A stretch of 46,906 nt of DNA. It comes from Planctomycetota bacterium. Its GTDB lineage: Bacteria > Planctomycetota > JACOTG01 > JAJDCM01. The notes below the pieces were generated by a model. That model searched no databases and was not told the DNA's origin. It was given only the letters and a program-made list of their open reading frames with translations. Within the stretch, counting starts at the first letter, position 1; every line of letters begins with the position of its first letter. Positions 1 through 9,029 of the stretch are shown piece by piece. The stretch covers positions 1 to 46,906 of the forward strand of contig JAJDCM010000084.1 in the NCBI GenBank assembly GCA_029260825.1. Reading direction: 5' to 3'. Made by a program: the position numbers and the translations under genes.

Positions 1-779
1 GCAGCCTTCTTCATCGCGACGGAGAAGTCAAACGGAAGTTCACCCACCAGGAGTTCGTAGAGAATGACACCGAGGGAGTAGATATCGGTTCGAGTATCCA
101 CATCCGCACCCAGATCTTCGGCTTGCTCCGGGCTCATGTACGAAGGAGTCCCGAGGAAGCGCCCGATCGCGGTGTGAAGAGTCTTGTCCGTCAACGTATG
201 TCCGGTCGCTTTTGCCAGACCAAAGTCGATGATTTTTGCTTGCGGTTCCCCGTCCTGGGTTCGCACCAAGATGTTTGACGGCTTGAGATCCCGGTGGATG
301 ATGCTCTTTTGATGCGCGTGCTGGACGCCGCGACAAATCTGCTGGAATAGCTTCAGCCGCTGTTCGGTCGAGAGCTTCTTGCGCTCACAATACTTCCCAA
401 GGGGTGACCCCTCCACGTACTCCATGACGAAAAAGGGATGCCCCTGATCGGTCGTTCCCGCGTCGAAGACCTTGGCAATATTCGGATGATTCATGAGAGC
501 CAGGGCCTGACGCTCGGACTCGAATCGGGCGATGACTTCCCGACTATCCATCCCCGGCTTGATGACCTTGATCGCTACCCTGCGCCTGACCGGTTTCTGT
601 TGCTCGGCAAGATAGACGATTCCCATTCCCCCTTCGCCAACCTGCTCAAGAATGCGATAGGGCCCGATGGCCTTGGGCGGCGCCCCGAACGAACGATGCT
701 CGGGAGAACCGGCTCGTCTCGTCGCCTCCGCATCGTCATCCGTCGGACGCGTTGCTTGAGGGTCTCGATCTCGAGTCAT
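1..779 (-). CDS. Hanks-type serine/threonine protein kinase, C-terminus beyond window
   Basis: The frame starts at the ATG at 779 and runs off the left edge, giving about 259 residues. It shows a complete eukaryotic-like kinase core. A glycine-rich loop (GEGGMG) lies near residues 48-53, the ATP lysine in VAIK is near 71, the catalytic loop HRDLKPSN near 162-169, DFG near 186-188, and the activation-segment end SPEQA near 216-220. The first 38 residues are charged and disordered-looking. It would phosphorylate Ser/Thr of unknown targets. Family members often continue with a transmembrane helix and a sensor domain, but that part is outside the window. The start is 10 bp after the epmA stop, so it is probably co-transcribed with efp and epmA. 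Whether it is functionally linked to EF-P is unknown. Confidence 0.93.
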   Translation of the reverse strand, partial: MTRDRDPQATRPTDDDAEATRRAGSPEHRSFGAPPKAIGPYRILEQVGEGGMGIVYLAEQQKPVRRRVAIKVIKPGMDSREVIARFESERQALALMNHPNIAKVFDAGTTDQGHPFFVMEYVEGSPLGKYCERKKLSTEQRLKLFQQICRGVQHAHQKSIIHRDLKPSNILVRTQDGEPQAKIIDFGLAKATGHTLTDKTLHTAIGRFLGTPSYMSPEQAEDLGADVDTRTDIYSLGVILYELLVGELPFDFSVAMKKA

Positions 780-789
780 GCTGCCTTCC

Positions 790-1818
790 TCACGCCCGGT
801 CAAAGGGAAAAGAAATCACCGACGACAATTCAGCCTGTCCCAGGGCCTTCATCACCAGGCGATCGAAACCAAGAGCAACACCACTGCAATCCGGGAGGCC
901 GGAATCTAACGCGGCCAGGAAGTCCTCCCCGATCGGGATCGGGGCTCCCCCTCGATCCACCCGGTGCCGGTTCGCCTCTTCGAACCGCTTCCGCTGCTGG
1001 CTCGCGTCCGCTAACTCATGGTATCCGTTGGCGAGCTCTACCCCATCAATATAGAGTTCAAATCTCTCGGCAACCCGGGGATCTACCGGATTCACTCGAG
1101 CCAGAGCCGCCTGGCTCGCCGGATACCGGGTCAAGAACACGCCCCCGAGCTTCGAGAGTTCGGGCTCGATGCAGCGGACCAGGAGAAGGTTCAACCAGTC
1201 ATCAACACTCCCCTCCTCCATCCCGGCGGGTACGGAGAGATCCTTTTCCCGTCCCAGGCTTGAGAGTTCGGAAACGGTGCTCGTCAAGGGATCGATGTGG
1301 AGCCACCGCAAGAAGGCCTCCTGGTAAGTCAACTGGTGGAACGGCCCTGACGAAATACCGGCCCCAACAGAGCCAACTTCCCTGACCAGGTCTCCCACTT
1401 CACTCATCAGTTCTTCGAGAGAATATCCGGGCCGATACCACTCAAGCAAGGTGAACTCGGGATTGTGCAGCCGCCCGACCTCATCCTTTCGGAAGGCATG
1501 GGCTAGCTGAAAGATCGGCCCGCTTCCAGCCGCCAGGAGCCGCTTCATGGCGAGCTCCGGCGAGGTCACGAGGAACCGCTCCTCAGAGTTCTCCCTGTTC
1601 ACGTCCGACCGCACCGAAATGGGGTCAATGTGATCCTCGACCGCAACCTCGCGACATAGGAGTGGAGTTTCTACCTCGACGATCCCTCGATCCTGGAAAA
1701 AACTTCGCGTCGCTCGGAGCAGCCGATCTCGGGCCCGAAGAGATTCCATGGATGCGGTCGGCCGCCAGGTGGAGTCCCCATCGGGAGACCTCCGACTATT
1801 TGTTACACCGCTCGACAT
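790..1818 (-). CDS. epmA: EF-P--(R)-beta-lysine ligase EpmA (LysRS-like)
   Basis: A 342-residue class II lysyl-tRNA-synthetase-like protein without the tRNA anticodon-binding domain, close in length to E. coli EpmA (325). Family-typical segments are visible: WRPTAS then [13 protein letters not shown] near the N-terminus, [44 protein letters not shown], and the C-terminal [11 protein letters not shown]. EpmA attaches (R)-beta-lysine or lysine to the conserved lysine of EF-P in the cytosol. The start at 1818 is chosen because the conserved WRPTAS motif lies upstream of the next in-frame ATG. That start overlaps the efp stop by 23 bp, so translation is probably coupled. Gene order efp-epmA, with epmB divergent, strongly supports the assignment. 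Confidence 0.95.
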   Translation of the reverse strand: MSSGVTNSRRSPDGDSTWRPTASMESLRARDRLLRATRSFFQDRGIVEVETPLLCREVAVEDHIDPISVRSDVNRENSEERFLVTSPELAMKRLLAAGSGPIFQLAHAFRKDEVGRLHNPEFTLLEWYRPGYSLEELMSEVGDLVREVGSVGAGISSGPFHQLTYQEAFLRWLHIDPLTSTVSELSSLGREKDLSVPAGMEEGSVDDWLNLLLVRCIEPELSKLGGVFLTRYPASQAALARVNPVDPRVAERFELYIDGVELANGYHELADASQQRKRFEEANRHRVDRGGAPIPIGEDFLAALDSGLPDCSGVALGFDRLVMKALGQAELSSVISFPFDRA

Positions 1819-2365
1819 AATCTCCGGTGCGGGTATCCACCCGCAACTTATCCCCGATGTTGATGAAAATCGGGACGTGGATCTCCGCGCCTGTCTCGAG
1901 GGTTGCGGGCTTCATGACATTCGTGGCCGTATTTCCCTTTGCACCGGGCTCACAGTAGGTCACCTCGAGGACAACATGGTTGGGAGGATTCACGGTAATG
2001 GGTCTTCCATCCCACAGAACAACGGTGACCTTGGTCTCTTCCTTCAGCCATTTGTCGTTCCCGTCCAGAACCTCCTTGGGCACCTCGTACTGTTCGTAGG
2101 TCTCATCATCCATGAACACCCAGTTCTTGGCGTCATTGTAGAGATACTGGAGATCGGTTTCCGTGACATCGGCGGACTCGACTTTGTCCCCACTTCGATA
2201 TGACTTCTCGAGAATGGTTCCCCGAAGGAGATTTTTCAGCCGGAGGGTGTACACCGCCTGTCCCTTTCCGGGCTTTCGAAAGTCGTAATCCGCGACGAGA
2301 TACGGCTCCCCATCAAGGAGAACCTTGAGGCCCTTCTTGAACTCGCTAGTGCTATAAGTTCCCAT
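1796..2365 (-). CDS. efp: Elongation factor P
   Basis: A 189-residue protein of normal EF-P length (E. coli 188) with the KOW-like N-terminal domain and two OB-fold domains. The modification loop reads KPGKGQA, placing the modifiable lysine at residue 34, the position that EpmA lysylates in E. coli. The segments TYLYND-like (LQYLYNDAKNW), PPNHVVLEV and [13 protein letters not shown] near the C-terminus are characteristic. EF-P binds the ribosomal E site and rescues stalling at polyproline runs. An AAGGA ribosome site sits 9 nt before the ATG. It is first in the minus-strand unit efp-epmA-kinase. The loop residue is Lys, not Arg, which fits the EpmA/EpmB pathway rather than the EarP rhamnosylation pathway. 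Confidence 0.97.
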   Translation of the reverse strand: MGTYSTSEFKKGLKVLLDGEPYLVADYDFRKPGKGQAVYTLRLKNLLRGTILEKSYRSGDKVESADVTETDLQYLYNDAKNWVFMDDETYEQYEVPKEVLDGNDKWLKEETKVTVVLWDGRPITVNPPNHVVLEVTYCEPGAKGNTATNVMKPATLETGAEIHVPIFINIGDKLRVDTRTGDYVERCNK

Positions 2366-2532
2366 CAGATCTGTTCCTTTGCCTTGGCGCCCTATCGACT
2401 TTCTCCGGGGGAAACCAACCCCGAAGAAAGGAAAGGCATTATGATAGCGGGTTTCCGGCCCGGATCATGAAGAATCCGCCCGAGCTGACGAATGAATAAG
2501 CCCCCCATCATACTAAAAGGAAACTAGCCGGG
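2366..2532. promoter_or_regulatory. Divergent intergenic region between efp and epmB
   Basis: 167 bp separate the two divergent starts, so promoters for both directions must lie here. On the minus strand a TATCAT hexamer (2441-2446) could be an efp -10 box, but no good -35 box is at standard spacing. On the plus strand CTGACG followed 18 bp later by CATACT is a weak candidate for epmB. No clear operator palindrome was seen. Confidence 0.3.
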
Positions 2533-3576
2533 ATGGATGCCCCTCGGATCAACGGAAAATCACCGCCGAACCCGCCCCCACCCGGGTCCTTGCCCAGCTC
2601 AGCGTCGAGCTGGAAAGAGGCTCTCAGCCGCGCTATTCGGGATCCGGAGGAGCTGCTGAAGACCCTCGAACTCGCCCCGGAGCTTCTACCCGGAGCTCTC
2701 GAGGCCTCCCGTCTTTTTCCTCTCCTGGCCCCCAGGGACTACGTCTCCCGCATGGAACCAGGAAATCCCAACGACCCCCTTCTTCGCCAGGTTCTTCCGC
2801 TGGACATTGAAAAAGACGAGGTCGGGGGATATGTGCTTGATCCCCTCGAAGAAGCGGATTCCACCCCGATTCCGGGGCTTCTCCAAAAATACGAGGGGCG
2901 AGCGCTTCTCCTCGCCGCTTCCACTTGCGCGGTGCACTGCCGGTATTGCTTCCGCCGACATTTCCCGTATGAAGAAGTGCCAAAGAGTCAAGACGCCTGG
3001 GAGCCCGCCCTTGATCTCATCTCCCGGGACACAACCTTGCATGAGATCATTCTGAGCGGCGGAGATCCGCTTCTTCTCCCCGATCCGGCATTCTTCCGAC
3101 TCCTTGAAAAACTCGATCCGATCCCTCATTTGCGTCGGTTACGCATTCACTCCAGACTCCCCATCGTCCTCCCTCAGCGCATCACTCCCGAGCTCCTTGA
3201 ACGCCTGACAAGCCTTCGCCTCACTGCAATCCTGGTGATTCACAGCAACCACGCCCGGGAACTGGAAGGGAACTGCGCTGATGCCTTGAGAAGATGTGTC
3301 GAGGCAGGCATTCCGGTCCTCAATCAAGCCGTCCTCCTTCGGGGGGTCAACGACGAGATCGGGCCTCTAGCCGAACTCTGCGAACGCTGTGTTGACCTGG
3401 GAGTGATCCCGTATTATCTCCATCAACTCGACCCCGTGGCCGGTGCCGCACATTTCAAGGTCGAAGTCGATCGAGGAAGAGAACTGATCGAGCAGCTGAG
3501 AAGCCGGCTTCCCGGCTATGCGGTCCCTACTTTCGTCCAAGAGGTCCCCGGGGCAAAAGCAAAAGTCCCCCTGTAA
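2533..3576 (+). CDS. epmB: EF-P beta-lysylation protein EpmB (lysine 2,3-aminomutase family)
   Basis: A 347-residue radical-SAM enzyme close to E. coli EpmB in length (342). The radical-SAM cluster motif CxxxCxxC is Cys132, Cys136 and Cys139, followed by FRRHFPYEE. Other family segments are FIDRMEPGNPNDPLLRQ-like near 70-86, ILSGGDPL, RLRIHSRLPIVLPQRIT, LNQAVLLRGVND, YYLHQLDPVAGAAHF, and the C-terminal KAKVPL containing the likely PLP lysine. It converts (S)-alpha-lysine to (R)-beta-lysine, which EpmA attaches to EF-P. It lacks the extended C-terminal region of fermentative lysine 2,3-aminomutases, which supports EpmB. The N-terminus is proline-rich; another start is possible, but the ATG at 2533 keeps all conserved sequence. 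It is divergent from efp-epmA. Confidence 0.95.
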   Translation: MDAPRINGKSPPNPPPPGSLPSSASSWKEALSRAIRDPEELLKTLELAPELLPGALEASRLFPLLAPRDYVSRMEPGNPNDPLLRQVLPLDIEKDEVGGYVLDPLEEADSTPIPGLLQKYEGRALLLAASTCAVHCRYCFRRHFPYEEVPKSQDAWEPALDLISRDTTLHEIILSGGDPLLLPDPAFFRLLEKLDPIPHLRRLRIHSRLPIVLPQRITPELLERLTSLRLTAILVIHSNHARELEGNCADALRRCVEAGIPVLNQAVLLRGVNDEIGPLAELCERCVDLGVIPYYLHQLDPVAGAAHFKVEVDRGRELIEQLRSRLPGYAVPTFVQEVPGAKAKVPL

Positions 3577-3631
3577 CAACGTAGGCAACTTGGGCCAGCT
3601 CCCGAAACTCAGAGACAGAAACGAAGGCCCC

Positions 3632-5107
3632 ATGAAGATCCTCCAGATTGCTCTTTTCGTTACCTTCCTCGGAGGCATTGCCGGCTGTGGATCCGGAACC
3701 GTGGGGCTCTTCTCTCTATCGGACTCGGGAAGCAGCTCGAACTCGAACAATCCGACCCTGGTCGGGTCGGTGGTTTTCTTTTCCCAGAGAACGTCTCCTG
3801 CCGTCATCGGTTTTCAACTCCTCGACGCGGAATCCAATCCGGCGGACGTGGTGATCTTCGTCCGATCTACCGTGACCCAGAAAATAACCCGGCCCACTTT
3901 GCTGTCCGGAAACTTCTTCCTCGATCGCCCGGGCGGCGAAAAAGAAATCGCCTGCGATGGAACCGTCACCGGGATCACGAGTGAAGAAAGATCAACCAAC
4001 TCAAGCCTCACCGGCCTTGAGACATCCCCCGCAGGAGTCACGCACTTCAAGCTCTGGGACTACGAGGCTGACTTCCCCGGGCAGGGATTGCGGCAGGACC
4101 TCGAGCTTCGAGTCGAGATCCTCCTCCCTCCTGGTAGCACCCCCACTCAAGATCTCCCTCCCCCTCTTCCTGTTGAAATCGGAAACGATCCTCCCCAGAT
4201 CCTCCCGCTCCTGATCGCTCCCGGCGGGGACATCGAGCCCAACACCGGGGGAAACATCTTCGTTCCCCTGACCCTCTGCGACTCGGCACAAGACGAGCTT
4301 GCCGTCAAAATCGAGTACATCATTCTGGATGACCCCGACTGCCTCGGATGGCAGCTCACTCGACCTGCCCAGCTTCGATCTCCGAAGGACGAAACCCCAT
4401 GCTTCCCTGTAGATACCACACCCAATCGAGGCGTCTTGCCGTCCTGCATCGATGATACTGAAGATTACTTCTGGAACAGTTCCTGGGAGGAGTCGACACC
4501 GGATCCAGGGTGCGATCTCTCGAATCGAAACGCACGGGTCAGGCTTCGAATCACCGCGCAAGAGGTCCTCGAAAACGAAGGAGACACCGCCCTGCAAACC
4601 ATATTCGTGACCGAACCGTTTCAGATTCTGAACCGGCCATCTCCGGCATTCTCGCCCGAGGTACCCGCGACAGGTGCTTCGAAGCATTCCTGGAAGGTCC
4701 TATTTTTCTCTCCCCTTGCCCTACCCCTGATCTTTCCCGAGGAGATTCGTCTGATGCCTATCACCTTGAAACGTGCCTACGATCCCTGGAAGCCCGAAGA
4801 TGGAATCCGGATTCTCGTCGAGCGCTTGTGGCCTCGTGGAATCAAAAAAGAAGATGCCCACGTCGACCACTGGCTTCGGGACCTTGCCCCCTCAAAGGAG
4901 CTGAGGCAGTGGTACTCCCACGACCCCAACAAATGGGAAGAGTTTCGCAAACGATATCTCTCGGAGCTCAAGAAGAACCCGGAACAGATCAAGAACCTGC
5001 TGGCCCTGATTGGCACGGAGGACGTCACGTTCGTCTTCGGATCCAAGGAGCTACAAAAGAACAGTGCATCGGTGCTTCGAGACTACTTGCAGACCATGCT
5101 CCCGTAA
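3632..5107 (+). CDS. Putative lipoprotein reading frame running in frame into a DUF488 domain
   Basis: The frame opens with a lipoprotein signal peptide (hydrophobic ILQIALFVTFLGG, then lipobox IAGC with Cys near residue 20) and a Ser/Asn-rich linker. About 330 residues follow that I do not recognise, rich in beta-strand-like segments with several cysteines. No stop codon occurs before a complete DUF488 domain begins at 4754, so the frame is open for 491 codons. Residues about 335-374 (after the ILNRP segment) look untypical of coding sequence. The +1 frame has a TGA near 4631, so a lost stop or frameshift near the lipoprotein end is likely. A secreted lipoprotein joined to a DUF488 enzyme would be topologically odd. 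The ATG at 3632 is chosen because it opens the signal peptide; GAAGG lies just upstream. Confidence 0.6.
   Translation: MKILQIALFVTFLGGIAGCGSGTVGLFSLSDSGSSSNSNNPTLVGSVVFFSQRTSPAVIGFQLLDAESNPADVVIFVRSTVTQKITRPTLLSGNFFLDRPGGEKEIACDGTVTGITSEERSTNSSLTGLETSPAGVTHFKLWDYEADFPGQGLRQDLELRVEILLPPGSTPTQDLPPPLPVEIGNDPPQILPLLIAPGGDIEPNTGGNIFVPLTLCDSAQDELAVKIEYIILDDPDCLGWQLTRPAQLRSPKDETPCFPVDTTPNRGVLPSCIDDTEDYFWNSSWEESTPDPGCDLSNRNARVRLRITAQEVLENEGDTALQTIFVTEPFQILNRPSPAFSPEVPATGASKHSWKVLFFSPLALPLIFPEEIRLMPITLKRAYDPWKPEDGIRILVERLWPRGIKKEDAHVDHWLRDLAPSKELRQWYSHDPNKWEEFRKRYLSELKKNPEQIKNLLALIGTEDVTFVFGSKELQKNSASVLRDYLQTMLP
4754..5107 (+). CDS. DUF488 (YeaO-like) family protein
   Basis: A 117-residue domain that by itself has normal DUF488/YeaO length. 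Hallmarks are the N-terminal LKRAYDPWKPEDGIRILVE, the LWPRGIKKE motif, the WLRDLAPSKELRQWYSHDP segment, WEEFRKRYLSEL, and a C-terminal VTFVFGSKE strand. The family is small, cytosolic and of unknown biochemical role. An independent start at 4754 is supported by GGAG 9 nt upstream and by the domain beginning exactly at this methionine. It lies in frame with the preceding lipoprotein frame with no stop between, so it is described both separately and within the longer frame. Confidence 0.82.
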   Translation: MPITLKRAYDPWKPEDGIRILVERLWPRGIKKEDAHVDHWLRDLAPSKELRQWYSHDPNKWEEFRKRYLSELKKNPEQIKNLLALIGTEDVTFVFGSKELQKNSASVLRDYLQTMLP

Positions 5108-5211
5108 GATTTCTCCGGTTTCCGGTTGGTTTTCGACGACCCCTTTCGTTCCCCCCTATACGCCGTGTCCTTCTTTCAAACTTGACATCGCATGGGGGCG
5201 ACCGCGACAAG

Positions 5212-5781
5212 ATGTCCGATCCGACGAAAAAGAGCAGAGGCGAAACCACCCTTTTACAGCTGGCTGAGCTTCATATTCCCTGGCTTGAAGGATTCATTCG
5301 AGGAAGGCTTACAGGAGAGCTGCGCCGCTTTGCGGAAACAGCTGACATCCTCCAGGACGTATTCCTTCAACTTCTACGTCACCAGTCTCGAATCGCCGTA
5401 GAGAACGAAAGCCAGCTTCGAGCTCTTCTTGCCCGCATCGTCCTCAACCGATTGGCGGACAAGAAACGATGGGTGCTCCGAAAGAAAAGAGATCCTCGCC
5501 ACGAAACCATCACCCCGACCCCGGCGAACTTTCACGCTCATCATCCGGTCGAAAAAAGAGGACCGATTCACTTCGCCCAAAAAAAGGAAGTGCGCCAGAA
5601 ACTGCGAGCGGCCATGGAACATCTCCGACCGTCCGACCGGCAGGTTCTTCTCCTGAGAGATCTCGAAAACCGTTCGTTCACGGAAATAGGGAATGCCACC
5701 TCCATGACACGGCAGGGCGCTCGAATCAGGTACGAAAGAGCCCTCTTCAAGCTAGCGGCCGAGCTTCAGAAGCCGCAATAG
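5212..5781 (+). CDS. ECF-type RNA polymerase sigma factor
   Basis: A 189-residue sigma70-family protein. Region 2 is recognisable in LQLAELHIPWLEGFIRG and in AETADILQDVFLQLL (the D-x-x-Q-D-V-F helix). Region 4 is in LRPSDRQVLLLRDLENRSFTEIG followed by the helix-turn-helix RQGARIRYERALFKL. It resembles the expanded ECF groups of planctomycetes. No anti-sigma gene is adjacent; the next gene, 155 bp downstream, encodes an exported secretin N-domain protein. The start is uncertain: the ATG at 5212 begins the conserved region, but no Shine-Dalgarno sequence is obvious. Confidence 0.85.
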   Translation: MSDPTKKSRGETTLLQLAELHIPWLEGFIRGRLTGELRRFAETADILQDVFLQLLRHQSRIAVENESQLRALLARIVLNRLADKKRWVLRKKRDPRHETITPTPANFHAHHPVEKRGPIHFAQKKEVRQKLRAAMEHLRPSDRQVLLLRDLENRSFTEIGNATSMTRQGARIRYERALFKLAAELQKPQ

Positions 5782-5936
5782 AGAAGCCTACCTCTCCCGG
5801 GGCAGAATCCCCGCGACCTGATCTTTTTCAAAAAATGATCGAAAGGTTCCAGCCCCTCTCTCGTCAAAGGGCCCAGAATTCACCAACACCCGACGCAAAT
5901 GCACGCGGATCAACATCAAAAAAGGAGGAGAAGACC

Positions 5937-6677
5937 ATGAAAACCCACCAACCCGGAAATCGACAGCCCCGAATCTGTTCCCTGAGCATCGGTCTCCTGG
6001 CCGCCTGGCTGGGCGTGATTTGCATGGCTCCGACTCGGGCCAATTCCGCGGAACTCGAATCCTCAGACAAGCTCATCCGGATCATCGAAGATGAGACGGT
6101 GGAGATCCCCCGGTATCTTGATCAGCTTGCCAAGGACCTTGGCATAGGCCTGATTATCCCGGAAGCGGTTCAGAACTGCATCCAGAACCGGACCCTCAAG
6201 CTCAACAATGTTTCGAAACTCTGGGTCCCGACGAAAGACCTGTTCGAGGCACGCCGGGCCATTCTCAAGACGGGTGGATTCGCTCTCCTCCGGACAGGCC
6301 CCTCGTCCTGCCCTCTGTATGAGGTGGTAGATCTCCGATCCGGATCGACGCGAACAACCGCAGTTCGGCTGGCAAAACTGATCCCCCGGAACGAAGTTGA
6401 GGAATACAAGGATCGAACCGAGCTCGTGCGGGTCGCGATCCCTCTCAACAACATCAATATTGCCCGAGCAAGGACCGAGCTGAACAATCTCGTCAGCCCT
6501 CAGTTCGGATCGATCAACGTCATCCACTCCATCAACACCATCGTGATAACGGAGTTCGGGCCCGTCGTCCATCGGATCTGTCGAATGCTAGAACAGATGG
6601 ACGCACCCTCTTCACCGCCTCAGCAACACGTCAAGGGGGACGTCACTCCCAAGAAGGCACCCTCGACCAAGAACTAA
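5937..6677 (+). CDS. Exported secretin N-domain (N0/N1-like) protein without the pore domain
   Basis: A 246-residue protein with a strong AAAGGAGGAG ribosome site. A long signal peptide (hydrophobic core ICSLSIGLLAAWLGVICM, cleavage after about residue 40) is followed by two domains resembling the periplasmic N-domains of secretins. Residues about 45-120 have the NNVSKLW...ILKTGGFALLRTG pattern of an N0-like domain. Residues about 160-235 have IPLNNINIARARTELNNLV then INVIHSINTIVITEFG and a final MLEQMD helix, the classic N1-like pattern. No secretin barrel follows, so it cannot itself form a pore. It may be an accessory or orphan outer-membrane adaptor. It follows an ECF sigma gene, as another secretin-like gene does at 16223-17542. 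A strong terminator follows at 6707. Confidence 0.75.
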   Translation: MKTHQPGNRQPRICSLSIGLLAAWLGVICMAPTRANSAELESSDKLIRIIEDETVEIPRYLDQLAKDLGIGLIIPEAVQNCIQNRTLKLNNVSKLWVPTKDLFEARRAILKTGGFALLRTGPSSCPLYEVVDLRSGSTRTTAVRLAKLIPRNEVEEYKDRTELVRVAIPLNNINIARARTELNNLVSPQFGSINVIHSINTIVITEFGPVVHRICRMLEQMDAPSSPPQQHVKGDVTPKKAPSTKN

Positions 6678-6706
6678 TTGAAAACAAACCCACCCCTTCG
6701 AAAAAG

Positions 6707-6743
6707 GGGAGGCGCATCGGGCGCCTCCCCTTCCTTCTTGTTT
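6707..6743 (+). terminator. Rho-independent terminator
   Basis: A perfect 10-bp stem, GGGGAGGCGC (6707-6716) and GCGCCTCCCC (6722-6731), with a 5-nt loop is followed by a T-rich run. An A-rich run precedes the stem, so it could also act on the minus-strand gene ending at 6763. It closes the sigma/secretin-N unit. Confidence 0.93.
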
Positions 6744-6762
6744 GCATCAGAGATCTGGCGAG

Positions 6763-8496
6763 CTAGCGCATCAGTGAAGCAAGATCCATCTTTGGCCGAG
6801 CGTTCTTCCCTTCCCGGGGATGGCGACCATCAAGATGAGGCCCATCTAGTTTCCAGCAGTCGTTGGAGATTTCCTGGCAAATCCGACCGAGGGAACGCTC
6901 CAGGTCTCTCCATGCATGATCGGTCACCGTACCGTGATCGCGAAAAGCTCTCCCCAGCGGCAACCGATGAGCGCGAGTCGCGTCTCTTCCTCGATTCACT
7001 GCCTTCCGAAGAGCATCTTCCAGACGATCACAGGCGTCGGTGAGCTCGGACCGAGCTTCCCCATACTCGGTAGTATCGGTAATTTCGATTCCCCGATCGG
7101 AATTGGCGATGGCCAAAAGGTCTCGAGTCAAACGATCGTAGGCCTTCCGCTGCCCACCCGAATGGACACTGCACGCCTGTTCGAGCTTTCGGTTGGCAGA
7201 AGCGATCTGCTTTTCGAATTCATCAAGCGCCTGACCGGTTCGACGGATGAACCGATGCCCCATACGATCGATCTGAGAACGAACTTCCGTCATACAACCT
7301 CGAATCTCACCCGGTTTCGGAGCCTCCATCTTTCTCAGTCGATGATGTAGCTTCTGGCCAAACTCTTCCCGAACCCTTTTGAAGGCACAGGTGACTCGCT
7401 TTCGGAGTTGCTCCTGGATCTTGTCCACGGATTTCGTTGCCCAGCTCATGCGTTGTCCATATTTCTTGTCGATGCGATCTCGGTGGCGCTGCACTTCGCT
7501 CGCATGTGAAGAAAAACACTGGTCCAATCGCTCTGCATAGAGCTGCCCGGTACGCCCCCCGATCTGCTGAACACGCTGGCGAACCGAATTCGTTAACTGT
7601 CGGTCGACCGACTCCGGGAGAGCAAAGTCGGGCAGTTCTTTCTGCAACATGGTTCGAGTAGCAGCAATCGCCCCCCGAATCGCCTCTCCATCAGCCGGAG
7701 GAACGAGTTTTTCAAAATCGAGCTGAAGAGCCTCAAGCGGCGCTACCGAGCGGGCCCTGAACTGTGAGTCAACATGGAGAAGAAGCTCCGTTTCCCTGGC
7801 CTGGGTGTATTCTGCGACCTCGGCCATACACTTTGCTTGAAGAGCTTCGACCTCCTTTCGAGCAAGTCCTCTCTCCTGCTTTTCCGAGTCTCTTAGCTCG
7901 TCGATTTTCTGCGAATAGAGGTTCACCTTGGTTGTGTAGCTCCTTCGCAAGGCAGAAGCACTCTCGAGCTTTCGAAAAGGATGCTCGGCTCCGAGTTCAT
8001 CCGTTGAAAAGAAACTTCCCTCGCTCGGAGTGCCTGCTTTTGCCGTCCTATCAACAGGGACTGCGATGTGATGAAGAAGTCCGCCTCGCACAACTCCGAG
8101 CTCAAGTCCTGTCTCTTCCTCAAGAGCTTCGTTCAGAACGGATGGAGTGGCCCCCTGTCCATTCACGGTGAGAATCACATCATAGACCTTGAGCCCCGCT
8201 TCAGACGCATGAGTTCCAGCAACGACTTCTTTGATCATCACTCCCATTTCGGCCTTGAGTCCGAGATGATGAGCCAGCTCTTCCGAAACGTCTCCCGTGC
8301 GAAACCCGAGAAAAGGAACGGCAACAGTAGAACCCGCAAACACTGTTGAAGGCCAGGTGCCGTCAACCGGCGGCGGGTCAACCATGGCTACAATGGCGGG
8401 CGAGTCGTTTGCCTCCGCCCGGTCTTCGGAAGGAAAAAGGAACATGCCTGCCACCAGAACGATGGCAACAACGGGGATGACTACTAGCTTCATCAT
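6763..8496 (-). CDS. Membrane-anchored PDZ and coiled-coil protein
   Basis: A 577-residue protein starting at the ATG at 8496, which has GGAGG 8 nt upstream. The N-terminal hydrophobic segment (LVVIPVVAIVLVAGMFLF) is a membrane anchor or signal peptide. A PDZ domain covers about residues 60-150, recognisable from PFLGFRTGDVSEELAHHLGL, then GVMIKEVVAGTHASEAGLKVYDVILTVNG-type sequence. No protease domain is attached. The remaining ~400 residues are charged, mostly helical and rich in Arg, Glu and Gln, with several Cys, and look like a long coiled coil. I do not recognise the family. A scaffold or sensor that binds C-termini of envelope proteins is a guess. It is divergent from the BlaI operon, 600 bp away. 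Confidence 0.8.
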   Translation of the reverse strand: MMKLVVIPVVAIVLVAGMFLFPSEDRAEANDSPAIVAMVDPPPVDGTWPSTVFAGSTVAVPFLGFRTGDVSEELAHHLGLKAEMGVMIKEVVAGTHASEAGLKVYDVILTVNGQGATPSVLNEALEEETGLELGVVRGGLLHHIAVPVDRTAKAGTPSEGSFFSTDELGAEHPFRKLESASALRRSYTTKVNLYSQKIDELRDSEKQERGLARKEVEALQAKCMAEVAEYTQARETELLLHVDSQFRARSVAPLEALQLDFEKLVPPADGEAIRGAIAATRTMLQKELPDFALPESVDRQLTNSVRQRVQQIGGRTGQLYAERLDQCFSSHASEVQRHRDRIDKKYGQRMSWATKSVDKIQEQLRKRVTCAFKRVREEFGQKLHHRLRKMEAPKPGEIRGCMTEVRSQIDRMGHRFIRRTGQALDEFEKQIASANRKLEQACSVHSGGQRKAYDRLTRDLLAIANSDRGIEITDTTEYGEARSELTDACDRLEDALRKAVNRGRDATRAHRLPLGRAFRDHGTVTDHAWRDLERSLGRICQEISNDCWKLDGPHLDGRHPREGKNARPKMDLASLMR

Positions 8497-9026
8497 GACG
8501 TTACCCTCCAAGCAAAATGAATCCCGCGGGGCCAGGGTTGGATGACCATTGTGCGAAACGCGAGCCTGGCTGTCACCCATCTGCGGCGAAACTCCCTATT
8601 GTGGTTTTTCCAAAAAAAATTCCCTCTTCCTGGAACGCACAGGGAACAAGAACCCGGGAAGGAATCACCTTCAACTCAGGTCGATCGCAGCCAACGAATC
8701 TCACTTGGGTTGTGAACAAGTGCCTCATGAGAAACCGGGCAGGTCCTTCCGCCAACAAGCTCGAAGAGCACCAGGGGATGGGAGCGTGAGGACAAGAAAA
8801 CTTTTCTTCTTCCAGGTTCGGGCAAGGCACAAGGCCCTGGTTCTTTCGCGTCATCGATTGACGAGGAGAGTCCCCTGTCCTGAGCCAAGGATAAGTTTCA
8901 ATACTCTTGGTGAGTCAGAGCTGAGCCGATTCATGAACTCGGGAAGGAAGGACACCTCCCGGCCGAACGAATGGGGTCCGACCCCGCAACCCGTTGGCGA
9001 AATCGGGGCCAACTCAGGCCCGAATT
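8497..9026. other. Non-coding gap between the PDZ gene and the blaI operator
   Basis: About 530 bp with no frame that looks protein-like, no tRNA-like cloverleaf and no strong hairpin-plus-T-tract. The short open frames here lack ribosome sites and family-like sequence. The left end carries the ribosome site and presumably the promoter of the PDZ gene; the right end leads into the BlaI operator. Confidence 0.5.
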
Positions 9027-9029
9027 TAC

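Noticed and set aside
438..1385. A 315-codon plus-strand frame opposite epmA and the kinase
   Set aside because: It is antisense to two genes with clear family motifs, and its Pro/Arg/Ser-rich translation is a typical shadow of GC-rich coding DNA.
5182..5210. TTGACA as the -35 box of a promoter for the ECF sigma gene
   Set aside because: No -10-like hexamer occurs at 16-18 bp; the spacing lands on cgacaa and would leave almost no leader before the ATG.
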